This document shows, piece by piece, positions 33,603 to 44,407 of a stretch of DNA of 64,000 nucleotides; the stretch's first letter is position 1, and each line of letters starts with the position of its first letter. The notes under the pieces were generated by a model. It was not told where the DNA came from. It saw only the letters and a list, made by a program, of their open reading frames with translations, and ran no database searches. Source of the stretch: Photorhabdus khanii NC19 (GTDB lineage Bacteria > Pseudomonadota > Gammaproteobacteria > Enterobacterales > Enterobacteriaceae); assembly GCF_000517265.1 (NCBI RefSeq), contig NZ_AYSJ01000004.1, positions 366,819-430,818 on the forward strand, in the 5' to 3' direction. The position numbers were made by a program, and so were the translations under genes.

Positions 33603-33628
33603 AAGCCCCGCAACACATTGCGGGGCTT
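33603..33628 (-). terminator. Terminator after rpmA
   Basis: AAGCCCCGCAA and TTGCGGGGCTT form an 11-bp stem around four bases. On the leftward strand TTTTTATT follows, between rpmA and cgtA. Confidence 0.88.
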
Positions 33629-33654
33629 CTGATTCGGTTTGTAACTCGAAAAAC

Positions 33655-33924
<270 letters not shown>

Positions 33925-33931
33925 CTAAATC

Positions 33932-34240
33932 TTAAGCGATGCCAGTGATTTTAACATCAGTGAACCACTGACGGTGGCCTTGCTGCTTACGGCTGTGTTT
34001 ACGACGACGAAACTTAACGATTTTAATTTTCTCGCCGCGACCATGAGCAACCACTTCAGCTTTGACTTTAACGCCTTCAACTACAGGAGCGCCGATTTTG
34101 ATGTCATCACCATTAGCGACCATCAGAACCTGGTCAAACTCAACAGTTTCACCTGTTGCGATGTCCAGCTTTTCCAGGCGAATTGTTTGACCTTCGCTGA
34201 CTCGGTGTTGTTTACCACCACTTTGGAAAACCGCGTACAT
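33932..34240 (-). CDS. rplU: 50S ribosomal protein L21
   Basis: A 102-residue 23S rRNA-binding protein starting [14 protein letters not shown], with the basic [16 protein letters not shown] segment near the end. ATG 34240 gives the family length; a longer frame from 34276 is unlikely. First gene of the rplU-rpmA operon, divergent from ispB. A promoter with a GC-rich discriminator lies upstream. Confidence 0.97.
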   Translation of the reverse strand: MYAVFQSGGKQHRVSEGQTIRLEKLDIATGETVEFDQVLMVANGDDIKIGAPVVEGVKVKAEVVAHGRGEKIKIVKFRRRKHSRKQQGHRQWFTDVKITGIA

Positions 34241-34313
34241 ATAAACTCCGCTTTCCGCACGCCCCCTAAATATCATTCCAGAGCGCGCTATAAATATTCA
34301 TAATAGGGCGCGA

Positions 34314-34342
34314 ATTCTACGCAAAAAAGCCTAAGAAGACAA
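34314..34342 (-). promoter_or_regulatory. Sigma-70 promoter of rplU-rpmA
   Basis: On the leftward strand TTGTCT (34337-34342), a 17-base spacer, and TAGAAT (34314-34319) form a good -35/-10 pair. The discriminator TCGCGCCC is GC-rich, as in stringently controlled ribosomal promoters. Confidence 0.7.
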
Positions 34343-34490
34343 GAGCAGAATTAGAGCAGATGATAAAAAAACATAGTTTCTGAATTGTCATTTATTTGAA
34401 CTGTTTTTCGAGTACAATCAAGACACAGCGATAACTATTATAATGTTAATATGAACACTGCTCTGCATTAGAACCTATAGCCGAAAAAAC

Positions 34491-35462
34491 ATGAATTTAG
34501 AATCTATTATCAAGCTAACCGCTGATGATATGGCAGCGGTAAATGAAGCCATTCTTAGTCAGTTGAATTCTGACGTTACTCTTATAAATCAACTGGGCTA
34601 CTACATAATCAGTGGCGGTGGAAAACGCATCCGCCCAATCATTGCCATTCTCGCTGGCAGAGCATTAGGTTGTCAGGGTGATAAGCATATTACTGTTGCT
34701 GCTTTAATTGAATTTATCCACACAGCGACCTTGCTACATGATGATGTTGTAGATGAATCGGATATGCGACGTGGCAAAGCCACCGCCAATGCCACTTTTG
34801 GTAATGCAGCCAGTGTACTGGTTGGTGATTTTATATACACCCGATCGTTTCAGATGATGACTACACTTAACTCTATGCAGGTTCTTAAACTGATGTCAGA
34901 AGCAACTAATGTTATCGCTGAAGGCGAGGTTTTACAGTTAATGAACTGCAATGACCCAGATATCTCTGAAGACGATTATATGCGTGTGATTTACAGTAAA
35001 ACAGCACGGCTGTTTGAAGTCGCCGCCCACTCTTCTGCGATTCTTTCCAACGCGACACAAGAACAAGAAGCTGCTTTACAAGATTACGGACGTTATTTAG
35101 GCACTGCATTCCAGCTAATTGATGATTTGCTGGACTATGATGCTGATAGCGACACTCTGGGCAAAAACACCGGTGATGACCTCAATGAAGGTAAACCAAC
35201 ATTACCACTGCTGCACGCTATGAATCATGGTAGTCCAGAACAATCAGCACTTATCCGTGAAGCAATTGAAAAAGGTAATGGCCGCCATTTACTCGAAACC
35301 GTACTGACAACAATGAAACAGTGCGGCTCGCTGGAATATACCCGTAAGCGAGCAGAAGAAGAAGCAGATAAAGCCATTGCTGCTTTACAGGTGCTGGGAA
35401 GCTCCCCATATAAGCAAGCACTTGTGGGGTTAGCACATATCGCCGTACAACGTATCTCTTAA
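34491..35462 (+). CDS. ispB: Octaprenyl diphosphate synthase
   Basis: Makes the C40 side chain of ubiquinone and menaquinone. A trans-isoprenyl diphosphate synthase of 323 residues with the first Asp-rich motif LLHDDVVDESD (about 82-92) and the second LIDDLLDYDAD (about 209-219), plus GGGKRIRP for substrate binding. Divergent from rplU, as in E. coli. Confidence 0.97.
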   Translation: MNLESIIKLTADDMAAVNEAILSQLNSDVTLINQLGYYIISGGGKRIRPIIAILAGRALGCQGDKHITVAALIEFIHTATLLHDDVVDESDMRRGKATANATFGNAASVLVGDFIYTRSFQMMTTLNSMQVLKLMSEATNVIAEGEVLQLMNCNDPDISEDDYMRVIYSKTARLFEVAAHSSAILSNATQEQEAALQDYGRYLGTAFQLIDDLLDYDADSDTLGKNTGDDLNEGKPTLPLLHAMNHGSPEQSALIREAIEKGNGRHLLETVLTTMKQCGSLEYTRKRAEEEADKAIAALQVLGSSPYKQALVGLAHIAVQRIS

Positions 35463-35484
35463 TTAATAGCAGCAAAACCTGGGG

Positions 35485-35865
35485 TTAATCTGCCTCCAGG
35501 TTTTTCTCTACGTCTTCAACACCAACATCAATATAACCAATAAGTTTTGCCAACCCTTCCCGAAGAATGAATTTCACAATTTTTTCCCGCTCAACTTTAG
35601 TCAGTTGATAGTAAGCTTCAACCCAGATTAAGAATGGGTCCTGCCGTTTGTTCGCGTAATCAACCGTGTTTTCCCCTACGGATAACATATTAAGTACATC
35701 TTCAGGCAAACTGTTTATATGGTATTCAAGAGCCTTGCCCTGAACACCCAGTTTACGTCTATATTCCCATTCTTCCCGCCTTGCCATCAGATTTATTCCC
35801 TGTGGCGAAGAAGGAAGTCCGGCAATACCAACCAGCTCTTTAGCTGAGTACCATTCTTTTTTCAT
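35485..35865 (-). CDS. Mu-type DNA-binding domain protein, copy 1
   Basis: A 126-residue protein starting MKKEWYSAKELVGIAGLPS and continuing through SPQGINLMARREEWEYRRK. This is the winged-helix Mu-type HTH found in the phage Mu transposase and repressor N-termini. The C-terminal half is a short, acidic helical region with no catalytic domain. It is a clear paralogue of the next gene leftwards-read upstream. Likely a transcription regulator of phage origin. I use ATG 35865; an ATG at 35886 is in frame. It is convergent with ispB, and its targets are unknown. Confidence 0.78.
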   Translation of the reverse strand: MKKEWYSAKELVGIAGLPSSPQGINLMARREEWEYRRKLGVQGKALEYHINSLPEDVLNMLSVGENTVDYANKRQDPFLIWVEAYYQLTKVEREKIVKFILREGLAKLIGYIDVGVEDVEKNLEAD

Positions 35866-35941
35866 ACTTTTCTTCTCACTTTGCACCGGGATAATGAAGA
35901 AGAAGCCAAGTTAATTGGCATTTTTAATTTCCAAAAAAGAG

Positions 35942-36289
35942 TCAAATAACAGAAATATTTTCCAAAAAACTTCTGATACCGTCTCGTAAAATCATGGCTG
36001 TCACAGCCTGTTTCTCAGATTCTGACAACTGGTGGAAAGCTCCAACCCAAATCGATAAAGGATCTTGTTTCTGCACCTGATACTCAGAAGATGATTCATG
36101 AAGCTCCAGCGCTGCAATGGTCGTCTCTGGAAAACAGGAATAGTGATATTCGACTGCTTTGCCTTGTACCCCTTGCTTTTTCTGACATAACCACTCCTCA
36201 CGTTTTGCTCTGGCATTAACCCCTTGTGGTGATCCAGGTAACTCACCCACGCCAACCAATTCCTTGGCCGAAAACCACTCTTTTTTCAT
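35942..36289 (-). CDS. Mu-type DNA-binding domain protein, copy 2
   Basis: 115 residues starting MKKEWFSAKELVGVGELPG and then SPQGVNARAKREEWLCQKK, the same Mu-type winged-helix domain as copy 1. The two share the motif KQGVQGKA/KLGVQGKA, the QDP..IWV segment and a similar C-terminal helix. They lie in tandem 76 bases apart and probably arose by duplication. Divergent from the Ner-like sfsB gene across 185 bases, so this protein, SfsB or both may act on that interval. Function is inferred only from the domain. Confidence 0.78.
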   Translation of the reverse strand: MKKEWFSAKELVGVGELPGSPQGVNARAKREEWLCQKKQGVQGKAVEYHYSCFPETTIAALELHESSSEYQVQKQDPLSIWVGAFHQLSESEKQAVTAMILRDGIRSFLENISVI

Positions 36290-36474
36290 CACGTTTCTCT
36301 ATTTTTGTAACCAAGTTCAAAAAAGAAGTTTTTAAGAAAAAATTTGGAAATATTTTTAGAAAAATAATGCTATTTTATTTCTCAATAACAGGTTTCAGTT
36401 CGTTATTGCTCTCATGCAGACCTGTTATTTATACCACTAACATAGCATCAAATTTAACAAAAAAAGGATTAAAA

Positions 36475-36741
36475 ATGATTTCAAGGAAATCTGATTGGCA
36501 TCCAGCCGACATAATTGCAGCTTTACGCAAGCGGGGAACAACCTTAGCTGAGGTATCACGCAAAGCGGGACTGAGCTCATCTACACTCGCTAATGCACTG
36601 TCTCGCCCATGGCCAAAGGGAGAATGGATAATTGCGAATTATCTGGAAATACACCCTTCAGAGATTTGGCCTAGTCGTTATTTTGATCCAAATACTGGAG
36701 AATTATTAGAAAGGAAAGTACGCGAACAAATAAATAATTAG
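36475..36741 (+). CDS. sfsB: Ner-like DNA-binding regulator (SfsB/Nlp)
   Basis: A small helix-turn-helix protein of 88 residues related to the Ner repressor of phage Mu. SDWHPADIIAALRKRGTTL and LSSSTLANALSRPWPKGE match E. coli SfsB, which also lies just after ispB. AAAGGA precedes ATG 36475. E. coli SfsB was linked to maltose gene control, but its normal role is not settled. Confidence 0.9.
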   Translation: MISRKSDWHPADIIAALRKRGTTLAEVSRKAGLSSSTLANALSRPWPKGEWIIANYLEIHPSEIWPSRYFDPNTGELLERKVREQINN

Positions 36742-36764
36742 CTAACGAATTATTTTCATTAAAT

Positions 36765-36800
36765 AAAAACCGCCGGTAATTCGTTATACCAGCGGTTTTT
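36765..36800. terminator. Bidirectional terminator between sfsB and mdh
   Basis: AAAAACCGC and GCGGTTTTT pair, with an inner GGTA/TACC extension, between two convergent genes. T-runs follow on both strands. Confidence 0.85.
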
Positions 36801-36843
36801 ATTGTTTCATAAGTATATATTTTATGTTTATAAAATATACCAA

Positions 36844-37782
36844 TTAGTTATTAATGAATTTTTCACCTAATTCTATATCTTTTCTCAATACGTCCAACAT
36901 GCCTTCCAATGATTTCTGTTCAAAATCACTCAACTTGCCAATATCCAGACGCTCTTCTACGCCATTTTTACCCAAACGAATCGGTTGAGCGAAAAAACGC
37001 GCATATTTGCCATCACCTTCAACATAGGCACATTCCACAACATTGCTTTCACCTTGTAAACCACGGACCAAAGAAAGGCCCAGACGAGCCGCAGCTTGTC
37101 CCATAGACAGAGTTGCAGATCCACCACCAGCTTTAGCTTCAACGACTTCAGTACCTGCATTCTGAATACGTTTAGTTAAGGCAGCTAACTCTTCATCAGT
37201 AAAACTCACACCAGGGATTTGGGACAACAGAGGCAGGATAGTCACACCAGAGTGACCACCGATAACCGGCACTTCGATTTCCTGCGGTTTTTTACCTTTC
37301 AATTCAGCAACAAAAGTATTGGAGCGGATAATATCCAGGGTTGTTACGCCAAACAGGCGGTTTTTATCATATACACCCGCTTTTTTCAGCACTTCGGCCG
37401 CAATAGCTACAGTTGTGTTGACTGGGTTAGTAATAATCCCAATCAGTGCCTTCGGACACGTTTTAGCCACTTGTTCTACCAGGTTACGAACGATACCCGC
37501 GTTAACATTAAACAGATCTGAACGATCCATACCTGGTTTCCGGGCAACACCCGCAGAAATCAATACAACGTCCGCTCCTTCCAACGCTGGCGTTGCATCT
37601 TCACCAGCAAAGCCCTTAATTCTCACATCCGTTGGGATGTGGCTCAAATCAGCAGCCACCCCAGGTGTCACTGGAGCGATATCATATAAAGAGAGTTCTG
37701 AACCTGAAGGAAGCTGGGTTTTTAGTAGAAGAGCAAGCGCCTGACCAATACCACCGGCTGCACCGAGAACTGCAACTTTCAT
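36844..37782 (-). CDS. mdh: Malate dehydrogenase
   Basis: Oxidises malate to oxaloacetate with NAD in the TCA cycle. 312 residues with NAD loop [10 protein letters not shown] (about 4-13), the substrate Arg in [14 protein letters not shown], catalytic His in [10 protein letters not shown] (about 177) and NPVNTTV. Length and sequence match E. coli. Divergent from argR across 453 bases, as in E. coli. Confidence 0.98.
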   Translation of the reverse strand: MKVAVLGAAGGIGQALALLLKTQLPSGSELSLYDIAPVTPGVAADLSHIPTDVRIKGFAGEDATPALEGADVVLISAGVARKPGMDRSDLFNVNAGIVRNLVEQVAKTCPKALIGIITNPVNTTVAIAAEVLKKAGVYDKNRLFGVTTLDIIRSNTFVAELKGKKPQEIEVPVIGGHSGVTILPLLSQIPGVSFTDEELAALTKRIQNAGTEVVEAKAGGGSATLSMGQAAARLGLSLVRGLQGESNVVECAYVEGDGKYARFFAQPIRLGKNGVEERLDIGKLSDFEQKSLEGMLDVLRKDIELGEKFINN

Positions 37783-38706
<924 letters not shown>

Positions 38707-38740
38707 ATGAATCGCGCCAGCATGGCGCGATTCATTTTTC
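38707..38740. terminator. Terminator between argR and mpl
   Basis: ATGAATCGCGCCA and TGGCGCGATTCAT make a perfect 13-bp stem around GCA, followed by TTTT on the right. It serves two convergent genes. Confidence 0.92.
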
Positions 38741-38752
38741 CTGCCGCCATCC

Positions 38753-40123
38753 TCAGGACTGATAAGTTTTTTTATTCAGCTCAGACAATAATTTTTCATG
38801 CATACCACCAAACCCACCATTACTCATAACCAAAATATGATCGCCCTTTTGTGCCTTATCAACAATCATATGTACCAATGAATCGATATCAGCACTCCAA
38901 TGCGCAGGCTGAACACAGCGATCTGCAATTTCTGATACATGCCATTTAATATTAGCCGGCTGGAATAAGAACACTTTGTCAGCACGCCCCAAAGCTGGCG
39001 CGATCTCATTCTTACTAACGCCCATTCTCATAGTATTTGAACGCGGTTCCAACACAGTAATAATACGGGCAGTTCCGCCAACCTTACTGCGCAGAGCTTC
39101 CAATGTTGCCAGAATTGCTGTCGGGTGATGCGCAAAATCATCATAAACGGTGATGCCATTCTGCTCACCACGTAGTTCAAGGCGACGACGAGCATTAATA
39201 AAATCACTCAAAGCACGGCAGGCATCGACTGGCTGGACGCCAACATGATGTGCAGCTGCAATCGCAATCAACCCATTACGCATATTATGTTCACCAACCA
39301 GTGACCAATTCACTTCTCCAACAATTTCACCACCATAAAACACCCGATAATCACTGCTGTCTGTACTTATTTTTTTTGCCTGCCAGCGGCCAGTTTCACC
39401 CACCAGTTCCAATTCACTCCAGCAACCCATAGACAAGACATGCTTCAGGTTCATATCGTTATCCGGAACAAAGATCTTGCCACTAGCCGGAATGATCCTG
39501 ACAAGATGATGGAACTGTCTCTGAATAGCTGCCAGATCGCCAAAAATATCCCCATGATCAAATTCCAGATTATTCATAACCAGCGTACGTGGGCTGTAAT
39601 GCACAAACTTGGATCGTTTATCAAAGAAAGCACTATCATATTCATCGGCTTCTATCACGAAAAACGGGCTTTCTCCGATCTGAGCTGATGTTTCAAAATT
39701 TCCAGGAACACCACCGATCAAGAAACCCGGTTTATAGCCACAAGCTTCCAGAATCCAAGCCAACATGCCGGCGGTTGTTGTTTTGCCATGCGTCCCTGCA
39801 ACCGCCAGAACCCAACGCTCCGGCAAGACATAATCATGCAGCCATTGAGGACCAGAGGTATAAGGGAGCCCACGCTCCAGCACAGCCTCTACACAAGGAT
39901 TTCCACGGCTCATGACATTACCGATGATGACCATATCTGGCACAGAATCCAATTGTGCCGGATCATATCCTTGAATCAGGCTAATCCCATGTTTTTCTAG
40001 TAAGGTACTCATTGGTGGATAAACATTGGTATCTGAGCCGGTTACCTCATGGCCGAGAGAACGTGCCAAAATTGCCAGTCCACCCATAAAAGTACCGCAG
40101 ATACCAAGAATATGAATACGCAT
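38753..40123 (-). CDS. mpl: UDP-MurNAc tripeptide ligase (murein recycling)
   Basis: Reattaches the recycled tripeptide to UDP-MurNAc. A Mur ligase of 456 residues: N-terminal Rossmann domain starting MRIHILGICGTFMGG, ATP loop AGTHGKTTTAG near 110, central domain with VIEADEYDSAFFD, and a C-terminal domain with DDFAHHPTAI. I use ATG 40123; an in-frame upstream start at 40177 adds 18 residues not found in relatives. Divergent from fbp. Confidence 0.96.
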   Translation of the reverse strand: MRIHILGICGTFMGGLAILARSLGHEVTGSDTNVYPPMSTLLEKHGISLIQGYDPAQLDSVPDMVIIGNVMSRGNPCVEAVLERGLPYTSGPQWLHDYVLPERWVLAVAGTHGKTTTAGMLAWILEACGYKPGFLIGGVPGNFETSAQIGESPFFVIEADEYDSAFFDKRSKFVHYSPRTLVMNNLEFDHGDIFGDLAAIQRQFHHLVRIIPASGKIFVPDNDMNLKHVLSMGCWSELELVGETGRWQAKKISTDSSDYRVFYGGEIVGEVNWSLVGEHNMRNGLIAIAAAHHVGVQPVDACRALSDFINARRRLELRGEQNGITVYDDFAHHPTAILATLEALRSKVGGTARIITVLEPRSNTMRMGVSKNEIAPALGRADKVFLFQPANIKWHVSEIADRCVQPAHWSADIDSLVHMIVDKAQKGDHILVMSNGGFGGMHEKLLSELNKKTYQS

Positions 40124-40288
40124 TGATTTCCCATTCCATAGCATGAAGTTAGCCACTATTCTAACCATCAAAAGCAAGATAAGAAATGGAATAGCCTATG
40201 AATCATCCCTTTCTTTGGCTAAACTGCCCGCGTAAGAGTGCAATGGACATTCTAAAACCACTATCAAATCACATTCAGGACTTTCGTC

Positions 40289-41293
40289 ATGAAAACATTA
40301 GGCGAATTCATCGTCGAAAAGCAGCAAGATTTTTCTCATGCCACAGGTGAGCTCACCGCATTGCTTTCCGCTATTAAGCTCGGAGCAAAAATCATTCACC
40401 GTGATATCAACAAAGCCGGTTTAGTGGATATTTTAGGGACCAGCGGTGCGTCCAATATCCAAGGCGAAGTTCAGATGAAACTGGACCTGTATGCTAATGA
40501 AAAACTCAAAGCAGCATTGAAAGCACGCGGTGAAGTTGCCGGTATCGCTTCCGAGGAAGAAGACGACATCGTTATTTTCGAAGGCGACCGCGCTGAAAAT
40601 GCAAAATATGTTGTTTTGATGGACCCATTAGATGGTTCTTCAAATATTGATGTAAACGTTTCCGTTGGTACTATCTTCTCTATCTACCGTCGTATTACAC
40701 CTATCGGCAAACCCGTCACTGAAGAAGATTTCCTGCAACCGGGTAACCGCCAAGTCGCAGCCGGATATGTTGTCTACGGTTCTTCAACTATGTTGGTTTA
40801 TACCACTGGCTGTGGTGTACATGCCTTTACTTATGATCCTTCACTCGGCGTATTCTGTCTTTCTCATGAGAAAGTCCAGTTTCCCCCTAAAGGCAATATG
40901 TATTCCATCAACGAAGGGAATTACATCAAATTCCCTATGGGAGTGAAGAAATACATTAAATATTGCCAGGAACAGGATGAGGAGACTCAGCGTCCTTACA
41001 CCACACGTTATATCGGCTCGTTGGTTGCTGATTTCCACCGCAACCTGCTGAAAGGCGGAATCTACATTTACCCAAGCACCGCCAGCCATCCATCAGGAAA
41101 ATTGCGCTTGCTGTATGAATGTAACCCAATGGCATTCTTGGCCGAACAAGCCGGCGGTAAAGCCAGTGATGGTGCCAACCGCATTCTGGATATCATCCCA
41201 TCCAAACTGCATCAGCGCGTGCCTTTCTTTGTTGGTAGTAAATCAATGGTAGAGAAAGCCGAAAGTTTTATGGCTGAATTTCCGGATGAGTAA
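40289..41293 (+). CDS. fbp: Fructose-1,6-bisphosphatase class 1
   Basis: A gluconeogenic enzyme that removes the 1-phosphate of fructose-1,6-bisphosphate. 334 residues (E. coli 332) with the metal site [15 protein letters not shown] (about 109-123) and EEEDD for the first metal, and [21 protein letters not shown] near 255-275. Next to mpl as in E. coli. A short inverted repeat (41313-41340) follows the stop. Confidence 0.98.
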   Translation: MKTLGEFIVEKQQDFSHATGELTALLSAIKLGAKIIHRDINKAGLVDILGTSGASNIQGEVQMKLDLYANEKLKAALKARGEVAGIASEEEDDIVIFEGDRAENAKYVVLMDPLDGSSNIDVNVSVGTIFSIYRRITPIGKPVTEEDFLQPGNRQVAAGYVVYGSSTMLVYTTGCGVHAFTYDPSLGVFCLSHEKVQFPPKGNMYSINEGNYIKFPMGVKKYIKYCQEQDEETQRPYTTRYIGSLVADFHRNLLKGGIYIYPSTASHPSGKLRLLYECNPMAFLAEQAGGKASDGANRILDIIPSKLHQRVPFFVGSKSMVEKAESFMAEFPDE

Positions 41294-41312
41294 TTTCATC
41301 GATTAATGACGA

Positions 41313-41340
41313 ATTAAGAGGTGGTATTCCGCCTCTTAAT
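41313..41340 (+). terminator. Hairpin after fbp
   Basis: ATTAAGAGG and CCTCTTAAT pair around ten bases, 20 bases past the stop. No T-run follows, so it is only a possible terminator. Confidence 0.4.
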
Positions 41341-41447
41341 CCTATGCCAGTATCTTGAAAAGGAACTTCTACTTACAAAACCCAAACGAGAGTTTTTCTT
41401 CGGTAGCTCTTCTCGCGAGAATTAGAAAACAGCTAACCATGAAGTAT

Positions 41448-42350
41448 TCATTTACTATCAATATTGACATTATCGACAAGGAAGTCTAAAAAAGCACGTA
41501 CACGTAAAGGCATATAACCACCATGCCCGACAAAAACAGCATGAATGTCTTCCATATCATCCATGTTAAACGCATCCAACACTGTGCATAATTTGTTGCG
41601 ATTAATATCATCCTTCACTCTGAATTTTGCCAACCGAGCTAATCCGCCGTGTTCAATGGCCAGATAACGAAGTGCCTCACCATCACTGGCCTGAATTGTC
41701 CCTTTCGTGCTTATTTGACGGCGTACTCCATCAACAACAAACGGCCAGCCATTGATCGAACGCATATAGTTTGCACTTAGCAAATTATGGTTTCCCAAAT
41801 CATCAGGGTGTTGTGGTATTCCTCTTTTCTGTAAATAAAGGGGAGAGCCAACAATAACCATTTTAGCCTGCCCAAGTTTACGTGCTATTAGGCTTGAATC
41901 CTTAAGTGGACCGGCTCTCACTGCGATATCTGAGCGCTGCCCAAGAATATCTACCACAGTATCAGTCAATACAATATCAAGTGTAATATCAGGGTATAGA
42001 GATGAAAAAATAGGGATCAACGGTAAGAGAAAATGATGGCCAAACGTGACGTTAGCATTCACACGTAAACGGCCCCGAGGTACATGACACTCACTGACAC
42101 TACGTTCAGCTTCGTTCAGTTCAGCAAGAATCCCTACCCCACGCTCATAAAACAACTGCCCTTCTAGTGTAAATTGCAACTGCCGGGTTGAACGATTAAA
42201 CAAACGAGAACCAAGCCGCGACTCCAAACGAGATATCAACTTACTAATAGCTGAAGGTGTCATCCCACAAGTTCTAGCTGCCGCAGAAAAGCTTCCATTT
42301 TCAACAACACATATGAATACTTCTAACTCTCTAAAGCGATTAATATCCAT
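41448..42350 (-). CDS. LysR-family transcriptional regulator
   Basis: 300 residues with an N-terminal winged helix (RELEVFICVVENGSFSAAARTC, then TPSAISKLISRLESRLG at about 30-46) and a two-lobed effector-binding domain starting near residue 90 (GRLRVNANVTFGHHFLLP). The sequence places it among the small LysR regulators related to DsdC-unlike, PgrR-type proteins, but I cannot name the orthologue. No target operon lies divergent within 250 bases; the nearest upstream gene is the broken epimerase. The effector is unknown. Confidence 0.85.
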   Translation of the reverse strand: MDINRFRELEVFICVVENGSFSAAARTCGMTPSAISKLISRLESRLGSRLFNRSTRQLQFTLEGQLFYERGVGILAELNEAERSVSECHVPRGRLRVNANVTFGHHFLLPLIPIFSSLYPDITLDIVLTDTVVDILGQRSDIAVRAGPLKDSSLIARKLGQAKMVIVGSPLYLQKRGIPQHPDDLGNHNLLSANYMRSINGWPFVVDGVRRQISTKGTIQASDGEALRYLAIEHGGLARLAKFRVKDDINRNKLCTVLDAFNMDDMEDIHAVFVGHGGYMPLRVRAFLDFLVDNVNIDSK

Positions 42351-42609
42351 ACCAATCCTATGAATTTATTTCACAAGTGTTTTTCCGTTATCCAGTCTAG
42401 TCCGTTAGATACCTTTAGTCCAAAATTTGGACAAATCAAAAGGATTAAAAATCCCTCTGAAAATATATCTAAATAACTTTTCAAAATAGTGATACACCTT
42501 GCCAACGCCTTACACAACAAGGGTTGTGGTATGCATAGTACAAAGCAGTTCATCAGACGTCAGAGTGGCCCTTTTCAGATATCAATCGAATAGACCAACT
42601 GTATCGGTA

Positions 42610-43678
42610 TTATGAAATTCTACCTAGTCCCATTTCACAGCCGTGATAAAAAGGTTGAACTGCTGGGCCAAGACCGAAGTAATTAGCAATAGCACCAATA
42701 ACACGTTGTGTCGCTTGACCATCTCCATAATGTTTAGTCTGAATATTAGCGCTTTTGAACACATCAAGATTATCCAAGATATGATTGACGCGTCGAATAA
42801 TCAGATCACCAGAATTACCAACCAAAATTGCTGAACCAGTATGTATGGCTTCTGGCCTCTCGGTCAATGAACGCAATATCAATGTAGGTTTGCCAAGTGT
42901 TGGGCCTTCCTCTTCTGCTCCACTACTATCGGAAAGAATAATATCCGCACGACTCATCAACTGACAGAAATCCAGATAATTTAACGGTTCGATCAAATCA
43001 ACGTTTATCATATTAGCCAGAATATTTTGAAGAGTTTGACAAACAACAGGATTTTTATGCATTGGAATTATAATCCGTACATCTTGCCGTGCGGCGATTT
43101 GTTTAATTGCATTAGCAATTTCAGGAATTTTTTCCCATGCTTCACGACGATGAACAGAAGCCAAAATAATCTTTCGTGTATCATGTTGCAAATCTTCAAA
43201 GATAGCATGTCGGCAAGACTGTTCTCTCTTAATTGCCCAATACAATGCATCGATTACTGTATTACCGGTAATAACAATACGGTCTTCCTTGATACCTCCA
43301 CGGATTAGGTTAGCTGCGTTACCAGGTGTTGGTGCTAAATGCAAAGAGGCGATTTATGCTACCAATTTCCTATTACCTTCCTCGGGGAAAGGAGAACTGA
43401 TGTTTCCGCTACGTAGCCCTGCTTCAATGTGGATCACTGGGGATATGATGATGGAAACCGGACAATGCAGCTGCCAACGTTTGTCCAAGCTGCATCACTT
43501 GCAAGTTATAATCCGGTCGGATATCAAACACAGCAAGAGCGTCATCCAACATTTCCTTGTGTTGACCAGTGGAAATCACAATAACTTTAAAACGAAAATC
43601 TTTTTTCAATGCATTTATTACCGGTCCATATTTAATAGCTTCCGGACGAGTGCCTAAAATTACAGCAATTTTCTTCAT
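42610..43678 (-). pseudogene. Broken non-hydrolysing UDP-GlcNAc 2-epimerase (WecB-like)
   Basis: The first part (43424-43678) has KIAVILGTRPEAIKYGPVI, the N-terminal signature of WecB-type epimerases. The rest (42610-43344) continues with HLAPTPGNAANLIRGGI, VHRREAWEK, the active-site stretch SDSSGAEEEGPTLGKPTL and RSLTERPEA. Between them the expected [10 protein letters not shown] and PFPEEGNRK can be read in another frame at about 43355-43425, followed by an in-frame TAA. About 35 residues, including the VHGDTTT segment, are missing. So there is one deletion, a frameshift and a stop. The gene would have made UDP-ManNAc for surface polysaccharide. It is isolated from other sugar genes. Confidence 0.85.
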
Positions 43679-43863
43679 TGTCAGATCCCGAATAATTGAT
43701 TATAAATATTAAAATGATACTACTGAGATAACTCAGACTATTACTTACATGATCTCGTATAAAATTTTTTTACTTCTGAACCAGGTTGTTATTTAATACG
43801 AAGCTAAATGATATGAAAAGCAATTTATTGGAAAAAAATTTTTTCCAAAAAGGAAAATATAGA

Positions 43864-43977
43864 ATGAAGAACCTTGATGACCTTGAGGCTTTTATACAAA
43901 TGATAGATTGCAAGAATTTTTCAAATGCAGCACAGACGTTAAATGTTACAACCAGCACAATTAATTTCAATGAGTGA
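43864..43977 (+). pseudogene. N-terminal fragment of a LysR-type regulator
   Basis: 37 codons from ATG 43864, MKNLDDLEAFIQMIDC then NFSNAAQTLNVTTSTIN, read as the first two thirds of a LysR winged helix and then stop. The remaining 250 residues are absent. AAGGAAA precedes the ATG. A leftover of a lost regulator. Confidence 0.6.
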
Positions 43978-44407
43978 TAATAGTTAATTGGAAATTTTTA
44001 CCCCACGAGCAATAATATTATTTGGAGATTATTACTGCCATAATATATTCATTATTCGGTAATATAATGTGCTGTTCACTTTACTGGAATTAGTAATTAT
44101 AACCGAATTCGTGATAATCAGATGGCTACCAAAAACCTGATAATATCCTTCCATAAAACAGTTATTCCCCTTAGCTGTAACTCCTATCTTTTCTACACAA
44201 ATTCCCTATCGAAAGATAGGGAATTAGATTGCTGGCAAGAAATTGATTAAAAAACAATCAGCTGGTCAGCAATCTACTACGAGCTCCCCTCACCTTTCTT
44301 ATTTTGAAGATTTTTACAGATTAAGGTTATAGAGATAGTGAGATTTCATCATCATTCTGGCTATAATACCCCCCACTCCATTCTGGTTTGAAACAAAGGA
44401 AACGTTC
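43978..44407. other. Intergenic stretch before ppa with one strong hairpin
   Basis: 430 bases without a gene. It holds the 11-bp hairpin at 44200-44225, and the ppa promoter must lie in the right-hand part. No mobile-element ends seen. Confidence 0.6.
44200..44225. repeat. 11-bp perfect hairpin with GAAA loop
   Basis: AATTCCCTATC and GATAGGGAATT pair without mismatch around GAAA, a stable GNRA tetraloop if transcribed rightwards. No T-run follows, so it is not a standard terminator. It lies 183 bases before ppa. Confidence 0.6.

Noticed and set aside
42371-42553. Leftward frame of 60 codons between the LysR gene and the epimerase remnant
   Set aside because: No ribosome binding site and no recognisable family. 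The 259-base gap holds nothing else I can support.
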